A program made the translations under genes and the position numbers. Under the pieces are notes generated by a model that saw only the letters and a list, made by a program, of their open reading frames with translations, ran no database searches and was not told the DNA's origin. A stretch of 64,000 nucleotides of DNA from Streptomyces sparsogenes (GTDB lineage Bacteria; Actinomycetota; Actinomycetes; Streptomycetales; Streptomycetaceae): the NCBI RefSeq assembly GCF_001704635.1, contig NZ_MAXF01000015.1:1-64000 (forward strand), read 5' to 3'. Shown piece by piece: positions 46,176-55,108 of the stretch (position 1 is the first letter of the stretch; the number at the start of each line of letters is the position of its first letter).

Positions 46176-47108
46176 GTGCACGAACTGCCGCAAACGCTGG
46201 TCAACGGCCTGACCCTTGGCGCCCTCTACGGCCTGATCGCCATCGGGTACACCATGGTCTACGGCATCGTCCAGCTCATCAACTTCGCCCACGGCGAGAT
46301 CTTCATGGTCGGGGGCTTCGGCGCCCTCACCATCTACCTCTGGCTGCCCAGCGGCACCGCGCTCTCCCTGGCCCTGCCCCTCATGCTCGTCGGCGGCGTC
46401 ATCGCCTCGGTGGGCATCGCCACGGCCGCCGAGCGCTTCGCGTACCGGCCACTGCGCGGAGGACCCAGGCTCGCGCCCCTGATCACCGCGATCGGCCTGT
46501 CCATCGCGCTCCAGCAGGCCGTCTGGGCCTTCTACCCGGATGCCGACCAGCCGCGCAGCTTCCCCCAGTTCGAGGGCAAGTCCCTGGAGATCCTCAGCAA
46601 TCTGCACATCCAGCGCGGCGATGTCTTCCTCCTCATAGCCGCCCCCCTGTGCATGCTCGCCCTGGGCCTGTTCGTCTCCAAGAGCCGTGCCGGACGCGCC
46701 ATGCAGGCCACCGCGCAGGACCCGGACACCGCCAAGCTGATGGGCATCAACACCGACCGCATCATCGTGATGGCCTTCGCCATCGGCGGCGCCTTCGCCG
46801 CCGTCGCCGCGCTCGCACACGGGCTGAAGTACGGACAGATCAGCTTCGAGATGGGCTTCATCGCCGGCCTCAAGGCCTTCACCGCCGCCGTGCTCGGCGG
46901 CATCGGCAACATCTACGGCGCCATGCTCGGCGGAGTCGTCCTCGGCATCGTCGAAGCCCTGGCCATCAAGTACATCCAGGACATCCCGGGCATGGAACAG
47001 CTCGGCGGTGGCGCCTGGAAGGACGTCTGGGCCTTCACCCTGCTCATCGTCGTCCTGCTGGTCAGGCCACAGGGCCTGCTCGGCGAACGCGTCGCGGACC
47101 GGGCGTGA
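46176..47108 (+). CDS. livH: Branched-chain amino acid ABC transporter permease LivH
   Basis: A 310-residue permease with about eight membrane segments. It starts LPQTLVNGLTLGALYGLIAIGYTMVYGIVQLINFAHGEI, the classical LivH opening, and has the EAA-like coupling region MQATAQDPDTAKLMGINTDRI that contacts the ATPases. It forms the membrane channel with LivM. The GTG start follows GGAGG. The gene ends 13 nt before livM. Confidence 0.95.
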   Translation: MHELPQTLVNGLTLGALYGLIAIGYTMVYGIVQLINFAHGEIFMVGGFGALTIYLWLPSGTALSLALPLMLVGGVIASVGIATAAERFAYRPLRGGPRLAPLITAIGLSIALQQAVWAFYPDADQPRSFPQFEGKSLEILSNLHIQRGDVFLLIAAPLCMLALGLFVSKSRAGRAMQATAQDPDTAKLMGINTDRIIVMAFAIGGAFAAVAALAHGLKYGQISFEMGFIAGLKAFTAAVLGGIGNIYGAMLGGVVLGIVEALAIKYIQDIPGMEQLGGGAWKDVWAFTLLIVVLLVRPQGLLGERVADRA

Positions 47109-47121
47109 GGAGGGACCACAC

Positions 47122-48864
47122 ATGACCACCGACACCAGCAAGACCACGGGCGAGAACGCCCCCACCGGCGGGCGCCCCACCATGCTGCGCGCGATCACCG
47201 CCGCCGGCGGCCTCGCCTCCGTCGCCTCCACCTTCCTCGCCTGGACCTGGACCTCCGAGTTCCCCGGCGACCTCACCTTCAACGGCTACCCCGGCGGCCT
47301 CCAGCTCCTCACCCTGGTGCTGGGCCTGCTCACCACCCTCTTCGCGCTCTCCGCCATGGACGTGCGCGGGCTCGGCTGGCTCACCCCCGCCGGCTCCACC
47401 CAGGCCCTGCGGCTCATGGCCCTGGGCACCTTCGCCACCACCTGGTTCACCGTCATCGCCATCGCCGTCGACCTCGGCGGCCTGGCCAACTGGGAACCCG
47501 GCGCCTGGGTCGCCGCCATCGCCGGCCTGATCCCCGCCGTCGCGGCCTTCCTGCTCCCGAACGACGCCCGCCCGCTCAAGCGCCCGGCAAAGCTGCCGTC
47601 CTGGGCCGAGATCCTCATCATCGCCGCCGTCTTCGCGATCGGGCTCTACGTCGTCAACTACGGCATCCAGACCGACGCGGACGACCCCGAGCCGTTCCTC
47701 GGCTACCTGATCGCCACCGGGTTCGCCGCCGCCGCCCTCTTCAAGGCCGGGGTGGTCACCCGCCTGAGCGCGCTCACCGCGAAGTATCGTTCCGTCACCC
47801 TCATCGCGGCCCTGGTGACCGCCGTGGCCTTCCCGTTCACCCAGAACAAGGCCAGCTACACCGAACTCGGCGTCAACATCCTCGTCTTCGCCACCGTCGC
47901 CCTGGGCCTCAACATCGTCGTCGGCCTGGCCGGCCTCCTCGACCTCGGCTACGTCGCCTTCCTCGGCGTCGGCGCCTACACCGCCGCCCTGGTCTCCGGA
48001 GCCGGATCCTCCACCCTCGACATCCACCTCCCCTTCTGGGCGGCGGTCATCGCGGGCGCCGTCGTCTCCCTGATCTTCGGCGTCCTCATCGGCGCACCCA
48101 CCCTGCGGCTACGCGGCGACTACCTCGCCATCGTGACCCTCGGCTTCGGAGAGATCTTCCGCATCGCCGTCCTCAACCTGGACGGCACCTCCGGCCCATC
48201 CGTCACCAACGGCCCCAACGGCATCCCCAACATCCCGCCGCTGGAGATCTTCGGCTTCAACTTCGGGGAAGACCACACCGTCCTCGGCCACACGCTCGAC
48301 ACCAACGCCAACTACTTCCTGCTGATGCTGCTGGTGACGATCGTCGTCGTGCTGGTCTTCAGCCGCGCCGGCAACTCCCGCATCGGCCGGGCCTGGGTCG
48401 CCATCCGCGAGGACGAGACCGCCGCCACCGCCATGGGCATCAACGGCTTCCGCGTCAAGCTCATCGCCTTCGCCCTCGGCGCCACCCTCGCCGGCGTGGC
48501 CGGCACCGTCTGGGCGCATGTCCAGTCCACCGTCGTGCCCGAGCAGTACGTCTTCGCCGGACCCGTACCCCCCAACTCCACCTTCTTGCTCGCCGCCGTC
48601 ATCCTCGGCGGCATGGGGACCATCGGCGGCCCGCTCCTCGGCGCCACGCTCCTGTTCCTGATCCCCAAGAAGCTGGAGTTCCTCCAGGACTACCAGCTCC
48701 TCGCCTTCGGCATCGCGCTCATCCTCCTGATGCGCTTCCGCCCCGAAGGGATCATCCCCAACCGGCGTCAGCAGCTCGAGTACCACGAGACCGGCCAGCT
48801 CGACGTCCCCGACCAGCCCCAGCTCTCCGGCAACGCCGTCGGCGTGACCAAGGCGGAGGCGTAA
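47122..48864 (+). CDS. livM: Branched-chain amino acid ABC transporter permease LivM, N-terminally extended
   Basis: A 580-residue protein. The last 320 residues are the LivM permease: YTELGVNILVFATVALGLNIVVGLAGLLDLGYVAFLGVGAYTAAL, the coupling loop AWVAIREDETAATAMGINGFRVK, and the C-terminal NSTFLLAAVILGGMGTIGGPLLGA. The first 250 residues are an extra membrane region with about six hydrophobic segments (for example LLTLVLGLLTTLFALSAMDV and ILIIAAVFAIGLYVVNYGI) not found in the basic family of about 330 residues; similar extensions are usual in Streptomyces as I recall. ATG 47122 follows GAGGAGGG. It ends 5 nt before livG. Confidence 0.93.
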   Translation: MTTDTSKTTGENAPTGGRPTMLRAITAAGGLASVASTFLAWTWTSEFPGDLTFNGYPGGLQLLTLVLGLLTTLFALSAMDVRGLGWLTPAGSTQALRLMALGTFATTWFTVIAIAVDLGGLANWEPGAWVAAIAGLIPAVAAFLLPNDARPLKRPAKLPSWAEILIIAAVFAIGLYVVNYGIQTDADDPEPFLGYLIATGFAAAALFKAGVVTRLSALTAKYRSVTLIAALVTAVAFPFTQNKASYTELGVNILVFATVALGLNIVVGLAGLLDLGYVAFLGVGAYTAALVSGAGSSTLDIHLPFWAAVIAGAVVSLIFGVLIGAPTLRLRGDYLAIVTLGFGEIFRIAVLNLDGTSGPSVTNGPNGIPNIPPLEIFGFNFGEDHTVLGHTLDTNANYFLLMLLVTIVVVLVFSRAGNSRIGRAWVAIREDETAATAMGINGFRVKLIAFALGATLAGVAGTVWAHVQSTVVPEQYVFAGPVPPNSTFLLAAVILGGMGTIGGPLLGATLLFLIPKKLEFLQDYQLLAFGIALILLMRFRPEGIIPNRRQQLEYHETGQLDVPDQPQLSGNAVGVTKAEA

Positions 48865-48869
48865 CAGAG

Positions 48870-50470
<1,601 letters not shown>

Positions 50471-50506
50471 CACCCCCCCCGCCCCGCCCCCGCGCACCCG
50501 CGCACC

Positions 50507-50545
50507 GAGGGCCTGCCCGCACCGCGACGGTACGGGCAGGCCCTC
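50507..50545. terminator. Bidirectional terminator between livF and the ANTAR regulator
   Basis: GAGGGCCTGCCCG (50507-50519) and CGGGCAGGCCCTC (50533-50545) form a perfect 13-bp stem. The 13-nt loop can extend the stem through ACCG/CGGT. It sits midway between the convergent genes, so it should serve both. Confidence 0.9.
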
Positions 50546-50566
50546 ACCCCATCTCCGACTCGGGCA

Positions 50567-51196
50567 CTACTGCTGCTTCTTCTCCTCGGCGTCCTCGATG
50601 ACCGCCTCGGCCACCTGCTGCATGGACATCCGGCGATCCATCGAGGTCTTCTGGATCCAGCGGAACGCGGCGGGCTCGGTCAGCCCGTACTGCGTCTGCA
50701 GAATGCTCTTCGCGCGGTCGACGAGCTTGCGGGTCTCCAGCCGCTGGGCGAGGTCGGCGATCTCCTTCTCCAGCGTCTTCAGCTCCGTGAACCGGGAGAC
50801 GGCCATCTCGATGGCCGGGACCACGTCGCTCTTGCTGAACGGCTTCACGAGATACGCCATCGCCCCCGCGTCCCGCGCCCGCTCGACGAGCTCGCGCTGC
50901 GAGAAGGCGGTGAGCATCAGGACCGGGGCGATACGGTCGGCCGCGATCCGCTCGGCGGCGGAGATGCCGTCGAGGACCGGCATCTTCACATCGAGAATCA
51001 CCAGGTCGGGGCGGTGCTCCTGAGCGAGCGCGACGGCCGTCTCCCCATCGCCCGCCTCGCCGACGACGGAGTACCCCTCCTCCTCGAGCATCTCCTTGAG
51101 ATCGAGGCGGATGAGCGCCTCGTCCTCGGCGATGACCACGCGGGTGGTGTGCGGGGGGACGTGCGACTGCGCGTCGGGGGCGTCGGTGGTGCTCAC
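50567..51196 (-). CDS. ANTAR-domain response regulator (PdtaR-like)
   Basis: A 209-residue two-component regulator that acts on RNA. The receiver domain (about 18-135) has the acidic pair in VIAEDEAL, the phosphorylatable D69 in LVILDVKMPVLDG, the conserved threonine in MLTAFS and the lysine in YLVKPF. A coiled segment leads to the ANTAR domain (about 143-203: RLETRKLVDRAKSILQTQYG, AAFRWIQKTSMDRRMSMQQVA), which binds twin-hexaloop RNAs to prevent termination. The layout equals mycobacterial PdtaR (Rv1626). No partner kinase is adjacent. The GTG start has GAGGAG before it. It is convergent with the transporter operon and just left of the tRNA. Confidence 0.93.
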   Translation of the reverse strand: MSTTDAPDAQSHVPPHTTRVVIAEDEALIRLDLKEMLEEEGYSVVGEAGDGETAVALAQEHRPDLVILDVKMPVLDGISAAERIAADRIAPVLMLTAFSQRELVERARDAGAMAYLVKPFSKSDVVPAIEMAVSRFTELKTLEKEIADLAQRLETRKLVDRAKSILQTQYGLTEPAAFRWIQKTSMDRRMSMQQVAEAVIEDAEEKKQQ

Positions 51197-51287
51197 GTGG
51201 CTCCTCGGTCATGGCAGGTCCTGCTCTCTTGAGCCTACCTAGCGGCGAGCAGTGAGCCGCACAGGGTACGCTGAGCGAGCGCAACCA

Positions 51288-51372
51288 GCCCGGTTGGTGG
51301 AACAGGCGAGACACGCGGCGCTCAAACCGCCGTGCCCTTTGGGGCGTGTGGGTTCGAATCCCACACCGGGCA
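51288..51372 (+). tRNA. tRNA-Leu (anticodon CAA)
   Basis: An 85-nt tRNA. The acceptor stem is GCCCGGT / ACCGGGC, the anticodon stem CGGCG / CGCCG encloses loop CTCAAAC with anticodon CAA (reads UUG), a long class II variable arm (TGCCCTTTGGGGCG) is present, and the T arm is GTGGG-TTCGAAT-CCCAC. The 3' CCA is not encoded (ACC then G follows), as is common in Streptomyces. A weak TACGCT -10-like hexamer lies at 51267-51272. UUG is a rare codon in such high-GC genomes. A LAGLIDADG gene begins 87 bp downstream. Confidence 0.95.
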
Positions 51373-51433
51373 CCGAGCAGTCAAAGCGGACGTGCACATT
51401 CTCGTGAACCTTAGCCGTTCAACCTCGAGACCG

Positions 51434-51453
51434 AACTCTTGTGCCAAAGAGTT
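51434..51453. repeat. Inverted repeat immediately upstream of the LAGLIDADG gene
   Basis: AACTCTT (51434-51440), loop GTGCCA, and AAGAGTT (51447-51453) form a perfect 7-bp inverted repeat ending 5 nt before the ATG at 51459. It occupies the position where a ribosome binding site would be, and no good Shine-Dalgarno sequence is visible. It could be an operator for autoregulation by the gene's own HTH, an mRNA hairpin limiting translation, or part of an insertion boundary. Confidence 0.7.
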
Positions 51454-51458
51454 AGTGC

Positions 51459-52247
51459 ATGCATACGCACAGCACTGAGGTGCGGCAGAAGGCAATCGCT
51501 TTGCTCCGCTCCGGGGTCAAGAACGCGGACGTCGCCCGGCGTCTCGGTGTACCAACGGGGACTGTCGGTTACTGGCTCCATCTCGATCGCGCGAAGCAAG
51601 GTGCGCTCCCAGGAAGATCCCCTCGGCCGTGTCCCCGCTGCGACGGCCGCCGGCTCGACGAAGCCGCCTACGCCTATCTGCTCGGCTTGTATCTGGGCGA
51701 CGGGCACATCATCCAATACTCCGCACACCGCGCCCCCAGCCTCATGATCAGTTGTGGCGATGCCTGGCCGGGGATCATGGACGCGTGCCATGAAGCGATG
51801 CAGGCGGTCTTCCCGGACAACTCGGTCTGCCGAGTACGCAGGCCCGGCTGCCATAACGTCAAGGTCTACTCCAAGCACCTCTGGTGCGTCTTTCCTCAGC
51901 ACGGCGCGGGCAAGAAGCACGAGCGACGCATCACCCTCGAACCATGGCAGCAGCGCATCGTGGACAGGCAGCCATGGGAATTCCTACGCGGGCTGTTCCA
52001 CTCCGATGGTTGCCGCATCATCAACTGGACTGTGCGGAAGGTCGCCGGGGAATCGAAGCGCTACGAATATCCCCGGTACTTCTTCGCCAACAAGTCCGAC
52101 GACATCCGCAAGCTGTGCACCGACACCCTCACGAAGGTGGGCGTCGAGTGGTCCACCCTCGCCCGAGGAAGCGATCCGTTCAACATATCCGTCGCCAAGC
52201 GCGCCTCCGTCGCCCTCATGGACGCCCACATCGGGCCGAAGTACTGA
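51459..52247 (+). CDS. HTH plus LAGLIDADG homing endonuclease-like protein
   Basis: A 262-residue free-standing protein. Residues 7-42 form a helix-turn-helix (QKAIALLRSGVKNADVARRLG, then VPTGTVGYWL). CPRC at 58-61 may be half of a zinc knuckle. Two LAGLIDADG-type helices follow: LLGLYLGDG (74-82, D81) and FLRGLFHSDG (175-184, D183), each ending in the acidic residue that binds the catalytic metal, about 100 residues apart as in monomeric two-motif enzymes. It is not inside an intron or intein. Codons such as ATA, CTA, AGA, GTA, CAA and TTG are frequent, unlike neighbouring genes, suggesting transfer. It lies 87 bp after tRNA-Leu(CAA). Nuclease, regulator or both is undecided. Confidence 0.82.
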   Translation: MHTHSTEVRQKAIALLRSGVKNADVARRLGVPTGTVGYWLHLDRAKQGALPGRSPRPCPRCDGRRLDEAAYAYLLGLYLGDGHIIQYSAHRAPSLMISCGDAWPGIMDACHEAMQAVFPDNSVCRVRRPGCHNVKVYSKHLWCVFPQHGAGKKHERRITLEPWQQRIVDRQPWEFLRGLFHSDGCRIINWTVRKVAGESKRYEYPRYFFANKSDDIRKLCTDTLTKVGVEWSTLARGSDPFNISVAKRASVALMDAHIGPKY

Positions 52248-52294
52248 GCCCCCCGCACCGCTCCGCACTCCGGCCCGGACCAGGGCCAGAACCG

Positions 52295-53728
52295 CTACCG
52301 CAAGTCGCCGCCCTCGCCGATGCGGTGCACGCGCACCAGGTTCGTGGAGCCCGAGACGCCGGGCGGGGAGCCGGCGGTGATGATGACGAGGTCGCCCTTG
52401 CGGCAGCGGCCGATGCGGAGGAGTTCCTCGTCGACCTGGGCCACCATCTCGTCCGTGGAGTCGACCATGGGGCCGAGGAAGGTCTCCACGCCCCAGGTGA
52501 GGTTGAGCTGGGAGCGGGTGGAGGGCTCGGGGGTGAAGGCGAGGAGGGGGATGGGTGAGCGGTAGCGGGAGAGGCGGCGGACGGTGTCGCCGCTCTGGGT
52601 GAAGGCGACGAGGAACTTCGCGCCGAGGAAGTCGCCCATCTCGGCGGCGGCGCGGGCGACCGCGCCGCCCTGGGTGCGGGGCTTGTTGCGCTCCGTGAGC
52701 GGGGGGAGGCCCTTGGCGAGGATGTCCTCTTCGGCCGCCGCGACGATGCGGCCCATGGTCTTGACCGTCTCGATCGGGTACTTGCCGACGCTGGTCTCGC
52801 CGGAGAGCATCACCGCGTCCGTGCCGTCGATGACCGCGTTGGCGACGTCGGAGGCCTCGGCGCGGGTGGGACGGGAGTTCTCGATCATGGAGTCGAGCAT
52901 CTGGGTCGCGACGATGACCGGCTTCGCGTTCCGCTTGGCGAGCTTGATCGCGCGCTTCTGGACCAGCGGCACCTGCTCCAGCGGCATCTCGACGCCGAGG
53001 TCGCCGCGCGCGACCATGATCCCGTCGAAGGCGTCGACGATCCCTTCCAGGTCCTGGACCGCCTGCGGCTTCTCGATCTTGGCGATGACGGGGAGCCGGA
53101 CGCCCTCCTCCCGCATGACGCGGTGCACGTCCACGACGTCCTTGCCGTTGCGGACGAAGGAGAGGGCGATGATGTCGGCGCCGGTGCGCAGCGCCCAGCG
53201 GAGGTCCTCGATGTCCTTGTCGGAGAGTGCCGGGACGGAGACGGCGACTCCGGGGAGGTTGAGGCCCTTGTGGTCGGAGACCATGCCGCCCTCGATGACC
53301 ATGGTGTGCACGCGGGGGCCTTCGACGTCCACTACTTCAAGGGTGACCCGGCCGTCGTCGACGAGGATGCGCTCGCCCCGGCTGACGTCGGTGGCCAGGC
53401 CCTTGTAGGTGGTGCCGCAGCGCAGGCGGTCGCCCTCGATGGGTTCGACGGTGATGGTGAACTCGTCGCCGCGTTCAAGGAGTACGGGGCCTTCGCGGAA
53501 GCGGCCGAGACGAATCTTCGGGCCTTGAAGGTCGGCGAGGATGCCGACGCTGCGACCGGTTTCGAGCGAGGCCTTCCGGACTCGCCGGTAACGCTCCTCG
53601 TGCTCGGCGTAGGTGCCGTGGCTGAGGTTGAAGCGGGCCACGTCCATTCCGGCTTCGACGAGCGCCTTGATCTGCTCGTACGAGTCGGTTGCGGGTCCCA
53701 AAGTACAGACGATTTTTGCTCGGCGCAT
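52295..53728 (-). CDS. pyk: Pyruvate kinase
   Basis: The glycolytic enzyme making pyruvate and ATP from phosphoenolpyruvate and ADP. The 477-residue protein has the N-terminal RRAKIVCTLGPATDSYEQIKAL, substrate-binding FNLSHGTYAEHEERYRRVR, the signature VIAKIEKPQAVQDLEGIVDAFDGIMVARGDLGVEMPL region (positions 215-250), and the TQMLDSMIENSRPTRAEASDVANAV segment. The C-terminal domain is present. The ATG is preceded at 6 nt by TAGGCT, a possible -10, with only a weak AGG as ribosome binding site, so the mRNA may be leaderless. It converges on the LAGLIDADG gene, 47 bp apart. Confidence 0.96.
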   Translation of the reverse strand: MRRAKIVCTLGPATDSYEQIKALVEAGMDVARFNLSHGTYAEHEERYRRVRKASLETGRSVGILADLQGPKIRLGRFREGPVLLERGDEFTITVEPIEGDRLRCGTTYKGLATDVSRGERILVDDGRVTLEVVDVEGPRVHTMVIEGGMVSDHKGLNLPGVAVSVPALSDKDIEDLRWALRTGADIIALSFVRNGKDVVDVHRVMREEGVRLPVIAKIEKPQAVQDLEGIVDAFDGIMVARGDLGVEMPLEQVPLVQKRAIKLAKRNAKPVIVATQMLDSMIENSRPTRAEASDVANAVIDGTDAVMLSGETSVGKYPIETVKTMGRIVAAAEEDILAKGLPPLTERNKPRTQGGAVARAAAEMGDFLGAKFLVAFTQSGDTVRRLSRYRSPIPLLAFTPEPSTRSQLNLTWGVETFLGPMVDSTDEMVAQVDEELLRIGRCRKGDLVIITAGSPPGVSGSTNLVRVHRIGEGGDLR

Positions 53729-53861
53729 GCGGCGAGCCTATGACTTACCGGCGGGTAAAGAACCGGGAACCTGCCACTCCTCCATGGCCTTTGGGTGTCC
53801 GCTCGTCGACAACTAATGAAACGTGCAGGGCGGTGCTCCGATGAGCGGTTTCCGGGCGGTT

Positions 53862-54575
53862 TCACAGCTGCGGAGGGGACATCGTAAAGCGGGCGTTGAC
53901 CTGGGCGTACACGGTCTGGCGCTGGGGTTCGAGGTCCAGGGCGGGGGCGGCTTGGGGGGCGGCGCCGTAGCCGGCCGCGCTGCGCGCCCCGGCGAGGGCG
54001 ACCGGGTAGGGCTGCTCGGTGCTCTCCGCGTCGAGGTCGGCGAGCTCGACGAGGGCGACGAGCCGGGCGCCGAGCGCGCCCGCGTACTCGCGGGCGCGCT
54101 GGACGGCTTCGCGTACGGCCTGGCGGCGCGCCTCGCCGTGGGCGGGTGAGTCGGGGCGGAGGGCCCACCAGGGGCCGTTGACCTGGGTGAGTTCCAGGTC
54201 GGCGAGGCGGGTGGTGAGTTCGCCGAGGGCGGTGAAGTCGGCGATGGTGACGGAGAGGTGGACCCGGCCGTGGTAGGCGTGGACGCGCTCGTGGCGGCCC
54301 TTGGCGGTGAGTTGCGGGGTGATGGCGAAGGCGCCGGTCTCCAGCTTCTCGACCGCCTGTCCGTAGGACTTCACCAGCTCGATGACCTGGCCGTTGCGGC
54401 GGGTGAGGTCTTCGAGGGCGGTGCGGCGGTCGCTGCCGCGCGCGCTGACGGTGATGCCGAGGCGGGCGATCTCGGGGTCGAATTCGAGGTGGGCCTCGCC
54501 GCGGACCGCGACGCGCGGGGCTTCGGGGGTGCCGTAGGGCAGGGCGGTCGTGGGCTGCGGGGAGGCCTGGTCCAT
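53862..54575 (-). CDS. SIMPL domain-containing protein
   Basis: A 237-residue protein of the SIMPL (DUF541) family: VAVRGEAHLEFDPEIARLGITVSARGSDRRTALEDL, then ITPQLTAKGRHERVHAYHGRVHLSVTIADFTALGEL and ARREAVQRAREYAGALGARLV-type helix (seen as AVREAVQRAREYAGALGARL). These proteins form oligomers with a ferredoxin-like duplicated fold; the cellular role is unclear. No signal peptide is present in this version, so it is probably cytoplasmic. I chose ATG 54575 with AGGAG upstream. Confidence 0.85.
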   Translation of the reverse strand: MDQASPQPTTALPYGTPEAPRVAVRGEAHLEFDPEIARLGITVSARGSDRRTALEDLTRRNGQVIELVKSYGQAVEKLETGAFAITPQLTAKGRHERVHAYHGRVHLSVTIADFTALGELTTRLADLELTQVNGPWWALRPDSPAHGEARRQAVREAVQRAREYAGALGARLVALVELADLDAESTEQPYPVALAGARSAAGYGAAPQAAPALDLEPQRQTVYAQVNARFTMSPPQL

Positions 54576-54652
54576 GGGGTGGGCTCCTGGGTCGGTGGGT
54601 GGTGGCGTCGGTGGTGGTGGCAGGAGAGCGTAGGGGGTGGGGAGGACGCTCG

Positions 54653-55108
54653 TCAGGCGGGCGTCTGGACGCGGCCTTGCGCGGGGCGGGTCCGGTGCAG
54701 GGAGAGGGCGATGTCCACGAGGGGGACCCGGGGCAGTTCCGCGACGCGGTCGAGTGGGATCCAGGCGGCCTGGTCGGTGGAGCCGTTGGTCTCGTGGCGC
54801 AGCTGTCCGCCGGTGACGTGGGCGGTGTAGATGACGCGGAGCCCGTGGAAGTCGGCGTCGCGGCCGCGGCGGCGGGTGTAGCGGTGGTGGACGGAGTCGA
54901 TGCCCAGCAGTTGGTCTATCTCGACGGTGTAGCCGGTTTCCTCTTCGACTTCGCGGATGGCGGCGTCGTAGGGGTCTTCGCCGTGTTGGATGCCGCCGCC
55001 GGGCATGGTCCATTGTTTGCCGTCGGGGCCGACCCATCGGGCGAGGAGGATGTTGCCGTCCTGGATGCAGACGGCGTATGCGGCGACTCTGAGTTGTCTG
55101 TTGGCCAT
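54653..55108 (-). CDS. NUDIX hydrolase
   Basis: A 151-residue nucleotide-diphosphate hydrolase with a complete Nudix box (GIQHGEDPYDAAIREVEEETG, about residues 39-59, with REVEEE at 52-57). The N-terminal MANRQLRVAAYAVCIQDGNILLARW is typical of 8-oxo-dGTP/ADP-ribose type members; the substrate is not predictable. Its ATG overlaps the stop of the upstream monooxygenase gene by one base (TGATG), so the two are translationally coupled. This tight linkage to an N-hydroxylase suggests a shared pathway. Confidence 0.9.
   Translation of the reverse strand: MANRQLRVAAYAVCIQDGNILLARWVGPDGKQWTMPGGGIQHGEDPYDAAIREVEEETGYTVEIDQLLGIDSVHHRYTRRRGRDADFHGLRVIYTAHVTGGQLRHETNGSTDQAAWIPLDRVAELPRVPLVDIALSLHRTRPAQGRVQTPA

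Noticed and set aside
51288..52300. Integrated element with attL/attR at tRNA-Leu
   Set aside because: No second copy of the tRNA 3' end is seen downstream and no integrase is present; the insertion, if any, is only the single LAGLIDADG gene.
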